A DNA stretch of 64,000 nt, taken from the NCBI GenBank assembly GCA_028869255.1, contig CP110972.1, positions 6,362,001-6,426,000 of the forward strand, in the 5' to 3' direction. The notes under the pieces were generated by a model. It searched no databases and had not been told where the DNA came from. It saw nothing but the letters and a program-made list of their open reading frames with translations. Positions 43,802 through 53,098 of the stretch are shown here, piece by piece (within the stretch, counting starts at the first letter, position 1; each line of letters starts with the position of its first letter). The translations under genes and the position numbers were made by a program. The stretch is from Pseudomonas poae (GTDB taxonomy: Bacteria > Pseudomonadota > Gammaproteobacteria > Pseudomonadales > Pseudomonadaceae).

Positions 43802-44702
43802 TCAGGGTTGTGCCTGCGGGGCATTCATCACGTCTTCCAGCAAGGTGCGCAGCAACGCCACCGTCGCCTGCTGGCGCTGCACGTCGCGGCATACCAACCC
43901 CACTTTCAACGGCACCCTGGGTTCACTCAAGGGTTTCCACAGCAGCAACTGGCTGTTGTGCTGGTCTTGGGAGCGCCCCGGCAATACGGTGGCCAACTGG
44001 GTATGGGGCAAGCTGTCGAGAATCCCGACCATGGTGTTCAGCTCCGCCTGCACCTGCGGGCGCCGCCCTAGGTTAGCCAACTGCCCCTGCCAGATCTGCC
44101 GAACCTGAAACTCCTCCCCCAGCAGCAACATCGGCAACTCGGCCGCCTGTTTCAGCGAGACTTTCTTGAATTCACGCAGCGGGTGGTCTTCAGGGATGAC
44201 AACTTTCAACTCATCTTCGTACAGCAGCACCCCCGTGCAGCCCCGGCTGGCGTGGCGGCAAGTAGCTGATGCCGATATCCAGCGAGCCGTTCAGCAGCCG
44301 GCGTTCAATCTCCAGCCCGGTCAATTCGTAGATCTGCACCACAAGATGTGGCTGCGCCTTGCGCACACGCTCGAGCATTTGCGGCACCAGGCTGGTGTGT
44401 ACGGTTTGCAGCACGCCGATGGCCAGGGTGCGCATGGCCTGGCCCTTGAAGTTGCGCAAGGCTTCGACGGCCTGTTGCAGGCCATCGATCAGCGGCAAGG
44501 CGTGGTTATACAGGGTGTGGGCGGCCAGGGTAGGCAGCAGGCGTTTGCTGCTGCGCTCGAACAGGCTGACATCCAGGTTCTGCTCCAACTGGCGAATCTG
44601 TTGCGACAACGCCGGTTGGGAGATCGACAGGCGTTCAGCGGCACGGCCTACATGGCCCTCCTCATACACCGCGACGAAATAACGCAGTTGCTTGAAATCC
44701 AT
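43802..44702 (-). pseudogene. LysR-family regulator, split by a +1 frameshift
   Basis: The winged-helix N-terminus starts at 44702 (MDFKQLRYFVAVYEEGHVGR, then ERLSISQPALSQQIRQLEQN). The frame is lost at PPRQPGLHG and resumes as LLYEDELKVVIPEDHPLREF in another frame to 43802. A C5 run at 44230-44234 (G5 on the coding strand) carries one base too many; with four, the text reads LHGVLLYEDELK and the protein is about 299 aa, the normal LysR length. Divergent from the class III aminotransferase, so it may regulate it. Target and ligand are unknown. Confidence 0.83.
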
Positions 44703-44911
44703 AAGACTTACTTATCGAAAAAGCTGGAAAATCGAAATGGCTGTTGGCCCCCGAGACGCCTAGTCTAGCGCCTATTCGCAGGGCTTACAGGGCCGGATCG
44801 GGCAATGAATAGCGTGTATGTTGATGGCGTTTACATAGGCAAGTCAAAAAACCTCAAGGCATTCCGTGCACAGGCAACCGACCAAGGTCCGGTTGCCATC
44901 GGGGGTGAGCT

Positions 44912-46174
44912 GTGAACCTGTTCCGTCGTCCTGCCCCGAGCCTCGACGATTTGATCCTCGACGCGCCGTACGCCGATCCCTCCAGTGAATCCCTGATGCC
45001 CACCGTAGCCAAGCCTGCCCAGGTGTTCGTGCGCGGCCAGGGCTCCTGGCTCTGGGACAGCGAAGACCGCGCCTACCTGGACTTCAGCCAGGGCAATGCC
45101 GCCAACAGCCTCGGCCACAGCCCGCAGGTGTTGATCAAAGCCCTGGGTGACCAGACCCAGGCACTGATCAATCCGGGTATGGGCTTGCATAACCGCTCCC
45201 AACTCAACCTCGTCGAACGCCTGAGCCACCGCACCGGCAGCGACCAGGCTTACCTGCTCAACAGCGGCGCGGAAGCCTGCGAAGCGGCCATCAAGTTGGC
45301 GCGCAAGTGGGGCCAGCTGCATCGCGGCGGCGCTTATCGCATTATCAGCGCCAGCAGCGGCTGCCATGGCCGTAGCTTTGCCGCGATGGCCGCCTCGGCA
45401 AGTGCCTGCGAAAACCGCTTCGAGCCGCAGCTTCCGGGCTTCAGCCATGTGCCGTTCAACGACCTGCCGGCGCTGCATGCCGCCGTGGATGCGCAAACCG
45501 TCGCCATCATGCTGGAGCCGATCCAGAGCGAAGCCGGGGTGATTCCCGCGACCGAGCACTACCTCAAAGGGGTCGAGCGCCTGTGCCGCGAACTGGGGAT
45601 TCTGCTGATCCTCGACGAAGTACAAACCGGCCTCGGCCGTTGCGGCACCTTGCTCGCCGAACAGCAGTATGGCGTGCGCGCCGACATCATCACCCTCGGC
45701 AAGGGCCTGGGCGGCGGCGTGCCACTGGCGGCACTGCTGGCGCGTGGCAAAGCCTGCTGTTTTGAAGTGGGCGACCTGGAAGGCACTCATCATGGCAACG
45801 CGCTGATGGCGTCGGCCGGGCTGGCGGTACTCGATAGCGTGCTCGGGCACGGCTTTCTGGAACACGTACGTGAGACCGGCCTGCACCTGGGCGAAGGCCT
45901 GGCACGCCTGGCCTATCGCTACGACCACGGGCAATTGCGCGGCCACGGCCTGATGTGGGGCCTGACGTTGTCGGATGATTCTGCCGATGCGGTGGTAAAA
46001 GCCGCGCTGCACGAGGGATTGATCCTCAATGCCCCACAACCCAACTGCCTGCGTTTTACCCCGGCCCTGACCGTGAGCAAAAGCAACATCGACGAAATGC
46101 TCCTGCGCCTGGCCCGCGCCTTCTCACGCGTGCGCACCGCGCAACTGCAATGCCGCAAGGGCATCGCCGTTTAA
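44912..46174 (+). CDS. Class III PLP-dependent aminotransferase (ArgD-like)
   Basis: 420 aa from a GTG at 44912. Signatures of the acetylornithine/ornithine aminotransferase group: YLDFSQGNAANSLGHSPQVL, LLNSGAEACEAAIKLARKWG, LILDEVQTGLGRCGTLLAEQ and the PLP-lysine segment DIITLGKGLGGGVPLAALLA. The substrate-pocket regions differ enough that the true substrate (a diamine, ornithine derivative or similar) cannot be stated. It corresponds in position to P. aeruginosa PA0530. Divergent from the LysR gene with a 209-base gap that holds a short hairpin GCAACCG..CGGTTGC near 44876 and no clear promoter. Confidence 0.88.
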   Translation: MNLFRRPAPSLDDLILDAPYADPSSESLMPTVAKPAQVFVRGQGSWLWDSEDRAYLDFSQGNAANSLGHSPQVLIKALGDQTQALINPGMGLHNRSQLNLVERLSHRTGSDQAYLLNSGAEACEAAIKLARKWGQLHRGGAYRIISASSGCHGRSFAAMAASASACENRFEPQLPGFSHVPFNDLPALHAAVDAQTVAIMLEPIQSEAGVIPATEHYLKGVERLCRELGILLILDEVQTGLGRCGTLLAEQQYGVRADIITLGKGLGGGVPLAALLARGKACCFEVGDLEGTHHGNALMASAGLAVLDSVLGHGFLEHVRETGLHLGEGLARLAYRYDHGQLRGHGLMWGLTLSDDSADAVVKAALHEGLILNAPQPNCLRFTPALTVSKSNIDEMLLRLARAFSRVRTAQLQCRKGIAV

Positions 46175-46208
46175 CCTCTTATTCCTGAACCGTCTCGCGG
46201 CATACGCG

Positions 46209-46249
46209 GCGCCTCCAGCCTGATTCTTTTGGCTGGGGGCGTTTTTTTG
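46209..46249 (+). terminator. Terminator after the aminotransferase
   Basis: CGCCTCCAGCC pairing with GGCTGGGGGCG, followed by TTTTTTT. Confidence 0.88.
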
Positions 46250-46356
46250 TTTGCTCACTTCAGGGTGGCCCAGTGCCAGATTCCACTGAACCCTCACGAA
46301 CGGCCAAGGTCGATTAGCTACACGGCTCACACGAGCCGATTTTTTGGAGCTTACCC

Positions 46357-46515
46357 ATGGACATCATTCGTATCATCATCGCCATTCTGCTGCCGCCACT
46401 GGGTGTGTTCCTGCAAGTGGGTTTTGCCGGCGCGTTCTGGCTGAATATCCTGCTGACCCTGTGCGGTTACTTCCCCGGCATCATTCACGCCGTGTACATC
46501 ATCGCCAAGCGCTGA
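46357..46515 (+). CDS. Pmp3/YqaE-family small membrane protein (52 aa)
   Basis: 52 aa starting MDIIRIIIAILLPPLGVFLQ, with two hydrophobic helices separated by the VGFAGAFWLNILLTLCGYFP signature of the UPF0057/Pmp3 family and a short basic tail YIIAKR. TTGGAG nine bases upstream is a good ribosome site. Homologs change membrane potential and salt or stress tolerance. It converges with pqqE with a five-base gap. Confidence 0.9.
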   Translation: MDIIRIIIAILLPPLGVFLQVGFAGAFWLNILLTLCGYFPGIIHAVYIIAKR

Positions 46516-46520
46516 GGCGG

Positions 46521-47672
46521 TCAGCCTTTTGCGATGAGCCGTGAGTTGCGCTCATTGCGAAAGGCCAGTTGCTCGATGGTCTGAGTGGCATGTTCGGCTT
46601 CTTCCCGCGCCTTGAGGATGATGCCGTGCTGCTCGGACTTGCTGCACACCGGGTCGGCGTTGCTCGCATCCCCCGTGAGCATGAAGGCCTGGCAGCGGCA
46701 GCCGCCGAAGTCTTTCTCTTTTTCGTCGCAGGAACGGCACGGTTCGGGCATCCAGTCGTAGCCGCGAAAGCGGTTGAAGCCAAACGAGTCGTACCAGATG
46801 TGCTGCATGCTGTGCTCGCGCACATTGGGAAATTGCACCGGCATCTGTCGGGCGCCGTGACAGGGCAGGGCGGTGCCGTCCGGCGTCACTGTAAGAAAGA
46901 TACTGCCCCAGCCGTTCATGCAGGCTTTCGGGCGTTCTTCGTAGTAATCCGGCGTAACGAATATCAGCTTGCACGGGTGGCCTTCGGCTTCGAGCTTGGC
47001 CCTGTATTCGTTGGTGATGCGTTCGGCGCGTACCAGTTGCTCCCGCGTCGGCAACAACCCCACACGATTGAGCTGCGCCCAGCCATAGAACTGGCAGGTG
47101 GCGAGTTCGACAAAGTCTGCTTCTAGCGCGATGCACAGTTCGATGATGCGGTCGATCTTGTCGATATTGTGCCGATGGGTCACGAAGTTCAGCACCATCG
47201 GGTAGCCATGGGCCTTCACTGCGCGGGCCATTTCCAGCTTTTGCGCGAAGGCTTTTTTGGAGCCGGCCAGCAGGTTGTTCACCTGTTCGTCGCTGGCCTG
47301 GAAGCTGATCTGGATATGGTCCAGGCCGGCCTTCTTGAAGTCGCTGATCTTCTGCTCGGTGAGGCCGATGCCGGAGGTGATCAGGTTGGTGTAGAAGCCC
47401 AGCTTGCGCGCCTCGGCGATCAGCTCTGCGAGGTCCTGACGCACCAGCGGTTCACCGCCGGAAAACCCCAGCTGCGCAGCGCCCATTTCCCGGGCTTCGC
47501 GAAATACCTTGATCCACTGTTCGGTGCTCAACTCCTTGCCCTGCTCGGCAAAATCCAGCGGGTTGGAGCAGTACGGGCACTGCAACGGGCAGCGGTAGGT
47601 CAGCTCGGCCAGCAGCCACAGCGGCAGGCCAATGGCCGGCTTTTCAGGCAAGGGTGATCCAGTGCTCAGCAC
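46521..47672 (-). CDS. pqqE: PqqA peptide cyclase PqqE (radical SAM)
   Basis: 383 aa from a GTG at 47672 with GGAGG seven bases upstream, overlapping the end of pqqD by 29 bases. Radical-SAM motif [35 protein letters not shown], and C-terminal SPASM cysteines including [20 protein letters not shown]. It forms the Glu-Tyr carbon-carbon crosslink in PqqA, using PqqD as the peptide chaperone. Last gene of pqqABCDE here. Confidence 0.95.
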   Translation of the reverse strand: MLSTGSPLPEKPAIGLPLWLLAELTYRCPLQCPYCSNPLDFAEQGKELSTEQWIKVFREAREMGAAQLGFSGGEPLVRQDLAELIAEARKLGFYTNLITSGIGLTEQKISDFKKAGLDHIQISFQASDEQVNNLLAGSKKAFAQKLEMARAVKAHGYPMVLNFVTHRHNIDKIDRIIELCIALEADFVELATCQFYGWAQLNRVGLLPTREQLVRAERITNEYRAKLEAEGHPCKLIFVTPDYYEERPKACMNGWGSIFLTVTPDGTALPCHGARQMPVQFPNVREHSMQHIWYDSFGFNRFRGYDWMPEPCRSCDEKEKDFGGCRCQAFMLTGDASNADPVCSKSEQHGIILKAREEAEHATQTIEQLAFRNERNSRLIAKG

Positions 47673-47919
47673 GGGCGACCTCCATGAATTGCTCGATGTC
47701 ATCACCCAGCTCAGGCACGCCGGGGAATTGCTTATCCAGCTCGGCGATGATGGCCGCCACGTCGCGCTCGCCATCGATCAAACCACCAATCAACGCGGCG
47801 CTGTCATTGAGCTTGATCATGCCTTCGGGGTAGAGCAACACATGGCCTTTTTGCGCGGGCTCGTACTGGTAGCGATAGCCCGGGCGCCAGGTCGGTGTTC
47901 TGCTGCGATCAAAGCTCAT
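47644..47919 (-). CDS. pqqD: PQQ biosynthesis peptide chaperone PqqD
   Basis: 91 aa, RRE-type winged-helix protein that binds the PqqA peptide and delivers it to Pqq[21 protein letters not shown] and [20 protein letters not shown] are the characteristic parts. The start overlaps the pqqC stop by four bases and the end overlaps pqqE by 29 bases. Confidence 0.95.
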   Translation of the reverse strand: MSFDRSRTPTWRPGYRYQYEPAQKGHVLLYPEGMIKLNDSAALIGGLIDGERDVAAIIAELDKQFPGVPELGDDIEQFMEVARAEHWITLA

Positions 47920-48668
47920 AGGGTGATCCCTTTATGCCATACCCGCTGCTCGGTCACGCTGTGATAGGGCGGGCGTTTCAGTTCATAGGCCATGCTCATG
48001 GCGTCCAGCATGCTCCACAGGATGTCCAGTTTGAACTGGAGGATTTCCAGCATGCGCTCCTGGCCCTCACGGGTGGTGTAGTGCTGCAGCGTGATCGCCA
48101 AACCGTGTTCAACATCGCGCCGAGCCTGGCCCAGGCGGGTGCGGAAATATTCGTAGCCGGCCGGATCGATCCACGGGTAATGCTGCGGCCAGCTGTCGAG
48201 TCGCGACTGGTGGATCTGCGGCGCGAACAATTCGGTCAGTGAGCTGCTGGCGGCTTCCTGCCAACTGGCACGGCGCGCAAAGTTGACGTAGGCATCCACC
48301 GCAAAACGTACGCCGGGCAGCACCAGCTCCTGGGAGCGCAGTTGGTCCGGGTCGAGGCCGACCGCCTGGCCCAGGCGCAGCCAGGCTTCGATACCGCCGT
48401 CTTCACCGGGTGCGCCGTCATGGTCGAGCAGGCGCTGGATCCACTCGCGGCGGATCTCGCGGTCCGGGCAGTTGGCCAGAATCGCGGCGTCCTTCAGGGG
48501 GATGTTCACCTGATAGTAGAAACGGTTGGCAACCCAGCCCTGGATCTGCTCGCGGGTGGCGCGGCCGTCGTACATCGCCACATGGTAAGGGTGATGAATA
48601 TGGTAGAAGGCGCCCTTGGCTCGCAGGGCCGCTTCGAATTCGACGGGCGTCAGCGGTGTGTCAGTCAT
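47916..48668 (-). CDS. pqqC: Pyrroloquinoline-quinone synthase PqqC
   Basis: 250 aa, full length. It carries out the final eight-electron, cofactor-free oxidation and ring closure to PQQ. Characteristic segments: [40 protein letters not shown] with the active-site pocket, and [20 protein letters not shown]. Follows pqqB after 11 bases and overlaps pqqD by four. Confidence 0.96.
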   Translation of the reverse strand: MTDTPLTPVEFEAALRAKGAFYHIHHPYHVAMYDGRATREQIQGWVANRFYYQVNIPLKDAAILANCPDREIRREWIQRLLDHDGAPGEDGGIEAWLRLGQAVGLDPDQLRSQELVLPGVRFAVDAYVNFARRASWQEAASSSLTELFAPQIHQSRLDSWPQHYPWIDPAGYEYFRTRLGQARRDVEHGLAITLQHYTTREGQERMLEILQFKLDILWSMLDAMSMAYELKRPPYHSVTEQRVWHKGITL

Positions 48669-48679
48669 TTCGTCTGCTC

Positions 48680-49591
48680 CTACAATTCAATGCTCATGCC
48701 GTCGTAAGCTACTTCGACATTGCGCCGCACCAACTCGGCCCGCTCGGGGGAGTCTTCATCGAGGATCGGGTTGGTGTTGTTGATATGGATAAGCACCTTG
48801 CGCTGCTCGGGCAGTTGCTCCAGCACTTCGAGCATGCCGCCTGGGCCGTTTTGCGCCAGGTGGCCCATCTCGCGCCCGGTGCGGGTGCCGACGCCACGGC
48901 GCTGCATTTCATCGTCGTCCCACATCGTGCCGTCCACCAGCAGGCAGTCGCTGCCGGCCATGATCTCCAGCAACGGCGCGTCGACCTTGCCCAGGCCCGG
49001 CGCGTAGAACAGCTTGCCGCCGGTGCGCAGGTCTTCGACGATCAGGCCGATGTTGTCGCCCGGGTGCGGGTCGAAGCGGTGCGGCGAGTAGGGCGGCGCG
49101 GCGCTGCGCAACGGCAGTGGGGTGAAACGCAGGTTGGGGCAGGCCGGGATGGTGAAGCTGGCGTCCAGCTCGATACGGTTCCAGGCCAGGCCGCCGTTCC
49201 AGTGAGTGAGCATGCTGAACAGCGGGAAACCGGTGCTCAGGTCTTCATGGACCATGTCGGTGCACCACACCTGGTGCGGGCAGCCTTCGCGCAGGCTCAG
49301 CAGGCCGGTGGTGTGGTCGATCTGGCTGTCCATCAGGATGATCGCGCTGATGCCGGTATCGCGCAGGGCGCGGCCGGGTTGCATCGGTGCAAAACCCTGG
49401 AGTTGTGCGCGAATATCCGGCGACGCGTTGCACAGTACCCAATTCACGCCGTCGTCGGAAATCGCGATGGACGACTGGGTGCGCGCCTGGGCTCGCAGGC
49501 TGCCGTCACGAAAACCTGCGCAGTTCACGCAGTTGCAGTTCCACTGTGGGAAACCACCGCCGGCGGCGGAACCTAGAATCTGGACAAACAT
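48680..49591 (-). CDS. pqqB: PQQ biosynthesis protein PqqB
   Basis: 303 aa from the ATG at 49591 (GGAG five bases upstream). Metallo-beta-lactamase-fold oxygenase with [20 protein letters not shown] at the start, [20 protein letters not shown] in the modified metal site, and [20 protein letters not shown] near the end. It hydroxylates the crosslinked tyrosine of processed PqqA. It lies beyond a hairpin that separates it from pqqA. Confidence 0.95.
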   Translation of the reverse strand: MFVQILGSAAGGGFPQWNCNCVNCAGFRDGSLRAQARTQSSIAISDDGVNWVLCNASPDIRAQLQGFAPMQPGRALRDTGISAIILMDSQIDHTTGLLSLREGCPHQVWCTDMVHEDLSTGFPLFSMLTHWNGGLAWNRIELDASFTIPACPNLRFTPLPLRSAAPPYSPHRFDPHPGDNIGLIVEDLRTGGKLFYAPGLGKVDAPLLEIMAGSDCLLVDGTMWDDDEMQRRGVGTRTGREMGHLAQNGPGGMLEVLEQLPEQRKVLIHINNTNPILDEDSPERAELVRRNVEVAYDGMSIEL

Positions 49592-49615
49592 GGCCACTCC
49601 ATCAAGCAAAACTCA

Positions 49616-49647
49616 AAACAAAAACGCCCCGGGCGAACCGAGGCGTT
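49616..49647 (-). terminator. Hairpin between pqqA and pqqB (attenuator)
   Basis: On the minus strand AACGCCTCGG-TTCG-C-CCGGGGCGTT, ten base pairs with one T-G wobble and a bulge, followed by TTTTGTTTT. This has the form of a rho-independent terminator 15 bases after the pqqA stop. Confidence 0.8.
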
Positions 49648-49662
49648 GTATTACCCAGCGGA

Positions 49663-49737
49663 TTACCGGCTGGCGAAGTACATGGTGACTTCGAAACCAA
49701 TGCGCAGATCAGTGTAAGCAGGTTTGGACCAGGTCAT
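49663..49737 (-). CDS. pqqA: PQQ precursor peptide PqqA (24 aa)
   Basis: 24 codons reading [20 protein letters not shown] and ending FASR. Glu16 and Tyr20, four apart, are the residues joined into PQQ. AGGAG lies seven bases before the ATG at 49737; an ATG two codons earlier abuts the site and is unlikely. PqqA is ribosomally made, crosslinked by PqqE, cut by PqqF and oxidised by PqqB and PqqC. The 159-base gap to pqqF should hold its promoter; no convincing -35/-10 pair stands out. Confidence 0.96.
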   Translation of the reverse strand: MTWSKPAYTDLRIGFEVTMYFASR

Positions 49738-49896
49738 ATTCATACTCCTACCAAGGGATGGGACGTTCACTACCAAGTAATACATATAGTCCACCTCCAG
49801 TCGCAGATGTTCAGAGGTGTGCTAGGGAATGTTACGCAATTCTTTTCAAGTTAGCGCTGTCTTGAAGGAAAAAGCCTTTTGCAGGGGCGGCAATGA

Positions 49897-52245
49897 TCAG
49901 CCTGCCGTTTGCCAGCAATCGTTGCTGCACGGGCCGTTGGCGACACAGTGCCAGCCGCCTGCAGCGTCGTTCAACTGCTGCGCGGCGTGTTGCAGGTCTT
50001 CGCGTGTACAGGCCTGGATCGCCTGTTGGAGCTGCGTGAGGTAATCCGACGGATGGCCCGCCAGATGCGCGTGCCAGAGCAGTTCGGCGGCTTGTGCGGT
50101 GGGCAGCGTCTGTGCCGAGAACTGCTGTGCCAGCGCCTGGTTACCCAACTCGTCGCGGCTATCGATCAGCGCCGGCAGTTGCTTCAGGAAGGTTTGCAGA
50201 TGATCGGCGATGCCTTCCAAGGATGCGCTGGGGGACTGCACGCCCAATAGCAGGCCGGTCTGCCGGTTTATCTGTCGGATGCCGCTGAACACGGCGTAGC
50301 CGATTTGCAGCTCTACCCGCAGGCGTTGGTAAAACGGCGCTTGGAGCCGATGGCCGAGCAGTCGCCAGGCGGCCTCGTCCGCCAGGGACAGACTTGGCGT
50401 TGGGCAAAAGAGCAGCAATGCGGCTTCGCCAGAGTCGATTTCAAGCGCATGCCAGATACGCTGGCCGCTGAGCGATGGCTGTACGTGGTTGAGGTTCGAA
50501 GGCTGCCCTGGCAGGCGGGCCGCTGCGGTTTTGATCGCAGCTTCGTACGCAGGAGAGAAACCCAACCCCAGGCCATGCCAGCGCGCAGTGGCCCAGGATG
50601 CCGATTCGGGTGTGGCAGGGGTGCAGCAAGCGGGCAGCGCCTTGAGCAATTCTCGGATGGCAATCATGGGTGGCGAGGCGGCTGGGGCTGCCTGCGGTTC
50701 GCTCAGGCGTTGCGCTAACCCATCCAGCACGGCTGGGATGGGCTCCTGTAGCCCGACCATTTTCACCCGTCCGTCATTGCCCAAGGGTTCGAATGACAAC
50801 TCGACGCCCGCCTGACGTGCAGTTTCGCACAGTGACTGCACTGCGCTTTCCAGGCCGGACGGGGCAGACTGCCATTGCAGATACAGGGCAGCTTCATCAC
50901 CGTCATCCGCCAATGCCTGGCTGAAGGCCAGCGCCGATACGTCACGACGCCCTCTGGAGCGATCCTGGGCAAAGGTGCGCAAGCCTCGGTGGGCGCTGGT
51001 CTGGCCGCGGATCAGGCCGGCGCGCTCTTCCTTGGCGGGCGGGCGCAGGAATGGGTTGGGCGGCGGTAGCTGCCAGGCATGCCGGGAGGGCGGCAGGCAA
51101 AGTGAGTCGAGCATGCTCTTGAGGGCGACGACAGCCGGTTCCGAGAGTGCTTCGCTGTCGTGTCGAGCCAGTGCGAGGGCACCTTGGGCCTGCTGTTGGC
51201 GAGCCGCCAGCAAGGCGAATTCTTCTCGCAATAATGCCCAGTTGCTGTGTGCGAAAAAACTCAACCAGTCGTGCAGCAACGCCTCGATCTGTGTCGCTGA
51301 TTCAACGGGACCATTGAGCGTAAAGTCGATATCCAATACCGCCTGACCGGCGAAGTGATACAGCACCGACGCCTGCAGGGCGCTGCCCAGTTGTCGTGCT
51401 TTCAGTTCAGCCAGTAACCCGCCGGGTGTCGCGGCGTTAAGCCACGTGCAGAGGAATTCCAGTGCTTCACGGGGCGCGTTGCACGTGAGGACGTGATGCA
51501 GGTGATCATGGGCGATGTGCTGATAGCTCAGTGCCTGACCCTGCATCAATGCCGGTGGCGCGTGTTGTGGTCGTAGGGGCCCTGAGGTCAGTTGCTCGCT
51601 GAAGCGCTGTGCCAAGCCTTCCAGTTCTTCCAGTGGCTGCGGGCCTGCCAGGCTCAAGGTCATCTGGCCGCTTTGATAGAAATGCGTGTGGAATTCGCGC
51701 AACGCCTGCTGAAATGCCTCACGCTCCACCGGCAGGCTGTCGCGGTTACCCGCGTGGAAGCCGCGCAGCGGATGATCCGCCGCCAAGCCTTCCAGCAGCG
51801 CGACTTGCTGCTGCGCCTTGGCATCCTGCGACCAGGCGACAAACTCCGCGTGCAGCACTTCGCGCTCGCGCCGTTGGTCCTCCAGCGTCAGGCGCGGGTG
51901 GGTCAGCATGTCCGCCAGTCGCTCCAGCCCACCGGCAAACGTTGCAACCGGCAGCTCAACGAAGAAGTCCGTGGTGCGCTCACGGGTGCTGGCATTCACC
52001 TGGCCGCCATGGCGTTGTACGTAGGTCATCAGCCCTTCGCCCGTGGGAAAACGCTCGGTACCGAGGAATAGCAGATGCTCGAGGAAATGTGCCAGCCCTG
52101 GCCAGGTGAGTGGCGCGTCATGGCTGCCGGCCGCCACCCTTAGCACTGCTGCGCAACGCTTCAAACGCGGCGCATGCTGCAAGGAAACCCGCAAGCCGTT
52201 GGCCAGGGTCAGATGAAGGTGATGAGCGTGGGCCGGCGCAGGCAT
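49897..52245 (-). CDS. pqqF: PQQ biosynthesis protease PqqF
   Basis: 782 aa from the ATG at 52245 (GGAAG six bases upstream; an ATG at 52275 is the alternative). M16-family metallopeptidase with the inverted zinc motif HFLEHLLFLG and the downstream Glu in ERTTDFFVELPVATFAGGLE. The second half is the inactive M16 domain. PqqF, with its partner PqqG in some species, cuts crosslinked PqqA. It is upstream of pqqA on the same strand but probably has a separate promoter. Confidence 0.9.
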   Translation of the reverse strand: MPAPAHAHHLHLTLANGLRVSLQHAPRLKRCAAVLRVAAGSHDAPLTWPGLAHFLEHLLFLGTERFPTGEGLMTYVQRHGGQVNASTRERTTDFFVELPVATFAGGLERLADMLTHPRLTLEDQRREREVLHAEFVAWSQDAKAQQQVALLEGLAADHPLRGFHAGNRDSLPVEREAFQQALREFHTHFYQSGQMTLSLAGPQPLEELEGLAQRFSEQLTSGPLRPQHAPPALMQGQALSYQHIAHDHLHHVLTCNAPREALEFLCTWLNAATPGGLLAELKARQLGSALQASVLYHFAGQAVLDIDFTLNGPVESATQIEALLHDWLSFFAHSNWALLREEFALLAARQQQAQGALALARHDSEALSEPAVVALKSMLDSLCLPPSRHAWQLPPPNPFLRPPAKEERAGLIRGQTSAHRGLRTFAQDRSRGRRDVSALAFSQALADDGDEAALYLQWQSAPSGLESAVQSLCETARQAGVELSFEPLGNDGRVKMVGLQEPIPAVLDGLAQRLSEPQAAPAASPPMIAIRELLKALPACCTPATPESASWATARWHGLGLGFSPAYEAAIKTAAARLPGQPSNLNHVQPSLSGQRIWHALEIDSGEAALLLFCPTPSLSLADEAAWRLLGHRLQAPFYQRLRVELQIGYAVFSGIRQINRQTGLLLGVQSPSASLEGIADHLQTFLKQLPALIDSRDELGNQALAQQFSAQTLPTAQAAELLWHAHLAGHPSDYLTQLQQAIQACTREDLQHAAQQLNDAAGGWHCVANGPCSNDCWQTAG

Positions 52246-52293
52246 GGGCACTTCCGAAACGTGGGATGTGGCCATGTTACCAAACCGGCTGGA

Positions 52294-53088
52294 TCAGGGC
52301 TTGTGCAGCGCTGCGTACAACTCGGGGCGGCGGTCTTGCAGATAGTGGTTGGTGGCGCGCGCATCGATGATTGACTGGCGCTCCAGCGTGCCGACGATCA
52401 AGGCTTCATCCAGACCCGCCTGCGCAATGCGTTGGCCATCCGGCGCGGCGATGCTGCTTTGCCCACAGTATTGAATGTCGCCTTCGTGGCCACAGTAATT
52501 GGCGTATGCCACGTAGCACTGGTTTTCAAAGGCCCGCGCCCGCACGGTCACGTCGGCCACGAAGTCGAACGGCACCATATTGGCGGTGGGCACCAGGATC
52601 AGTTCGGCACCGGCCAAGGCCAGGCGCCGGGTGTTTTCGGGGAACTCCAGGTCGTAACAGATCAGAAACCCGAGCTTCCAGCCGTTCAGCTCCACCAGCG
52701 GGAAGTCATCGCCCCCGGCACTGAACATCGAGTGGTCCAGATCGCCGAACAAGTGGGTTTTGCGGTAGTTGCACAGGCGCTGGCCGTGGGCGTCGATCAG
52801 TTGCACGGCATTGTAGATCTGCCCGTCCTCGGCGCGCTCCGGATAGCCATACAGAATCGCCAGGCCGGCACTTTGCGCCAATTCGGCAATCGCCTGTGCC
52901 GACTCGCCATCCTGCGCCTCGGCCAGCGCGCCCACCGCCTCGGCGCCAATGTTGTAGCCGCTGAGGAACATCTCCGGCAGCACCAGCACATCGGCATCCG
53001 ACGCTTCATGCGCCAACTGGTGCAGACGCTTGAGGTTGCCGGCCACATCCAGCGGCAGCGGCGGGCATTGGTACAGGGCGACGCGCAT
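52294..53088 (-). CDS. davA: 5-aminovaleramidase DavA (nitrilase superfamily)
   Basis: 264 aa from the ATG at 53088 (AGGAG six bases upstream). The catalytic triad is visible: Glu in LVLPEMFLSGYNIG, Lys in LCNYRKTHLFGD, and Cys in LGFLICYDLEFPENTRRLAL. DavA hydrolyses 5-aminovaleramide to 5-aminovalerate, the second step of lysine use through DavB. It follows davB after ten bases, and the pair lies beside pqqF as in P. putida. Outside this context it would be labelled only carbon-nitrogen hydrolase. Confidence 0.88.
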   Translation of the reverse strand: MRVALYQCPPLPLDVAGNLKRLHQLAHEASDADVLVLPEMFLSGYNIGAEAVGALAEAQDGESAQAIAELAQSAGLAILYGYPERAEDGQIYNAVQLIDAHGQRLCNYRKTHLFGDLDHSMFSAGGDDFPLVELNGWKLGFLICYDLEFPENTRRLALAGAELILVPTANMVPFDFVADVTVRARAFENQCYVAYANYCGHEGDIQYCGQSSIAAPDGQRIAQAGLDEALIVGTLERQSIIDARATNHYLQDRRPELYAALHKP

Positions 53089-53098
53089 GTTGAACTCC

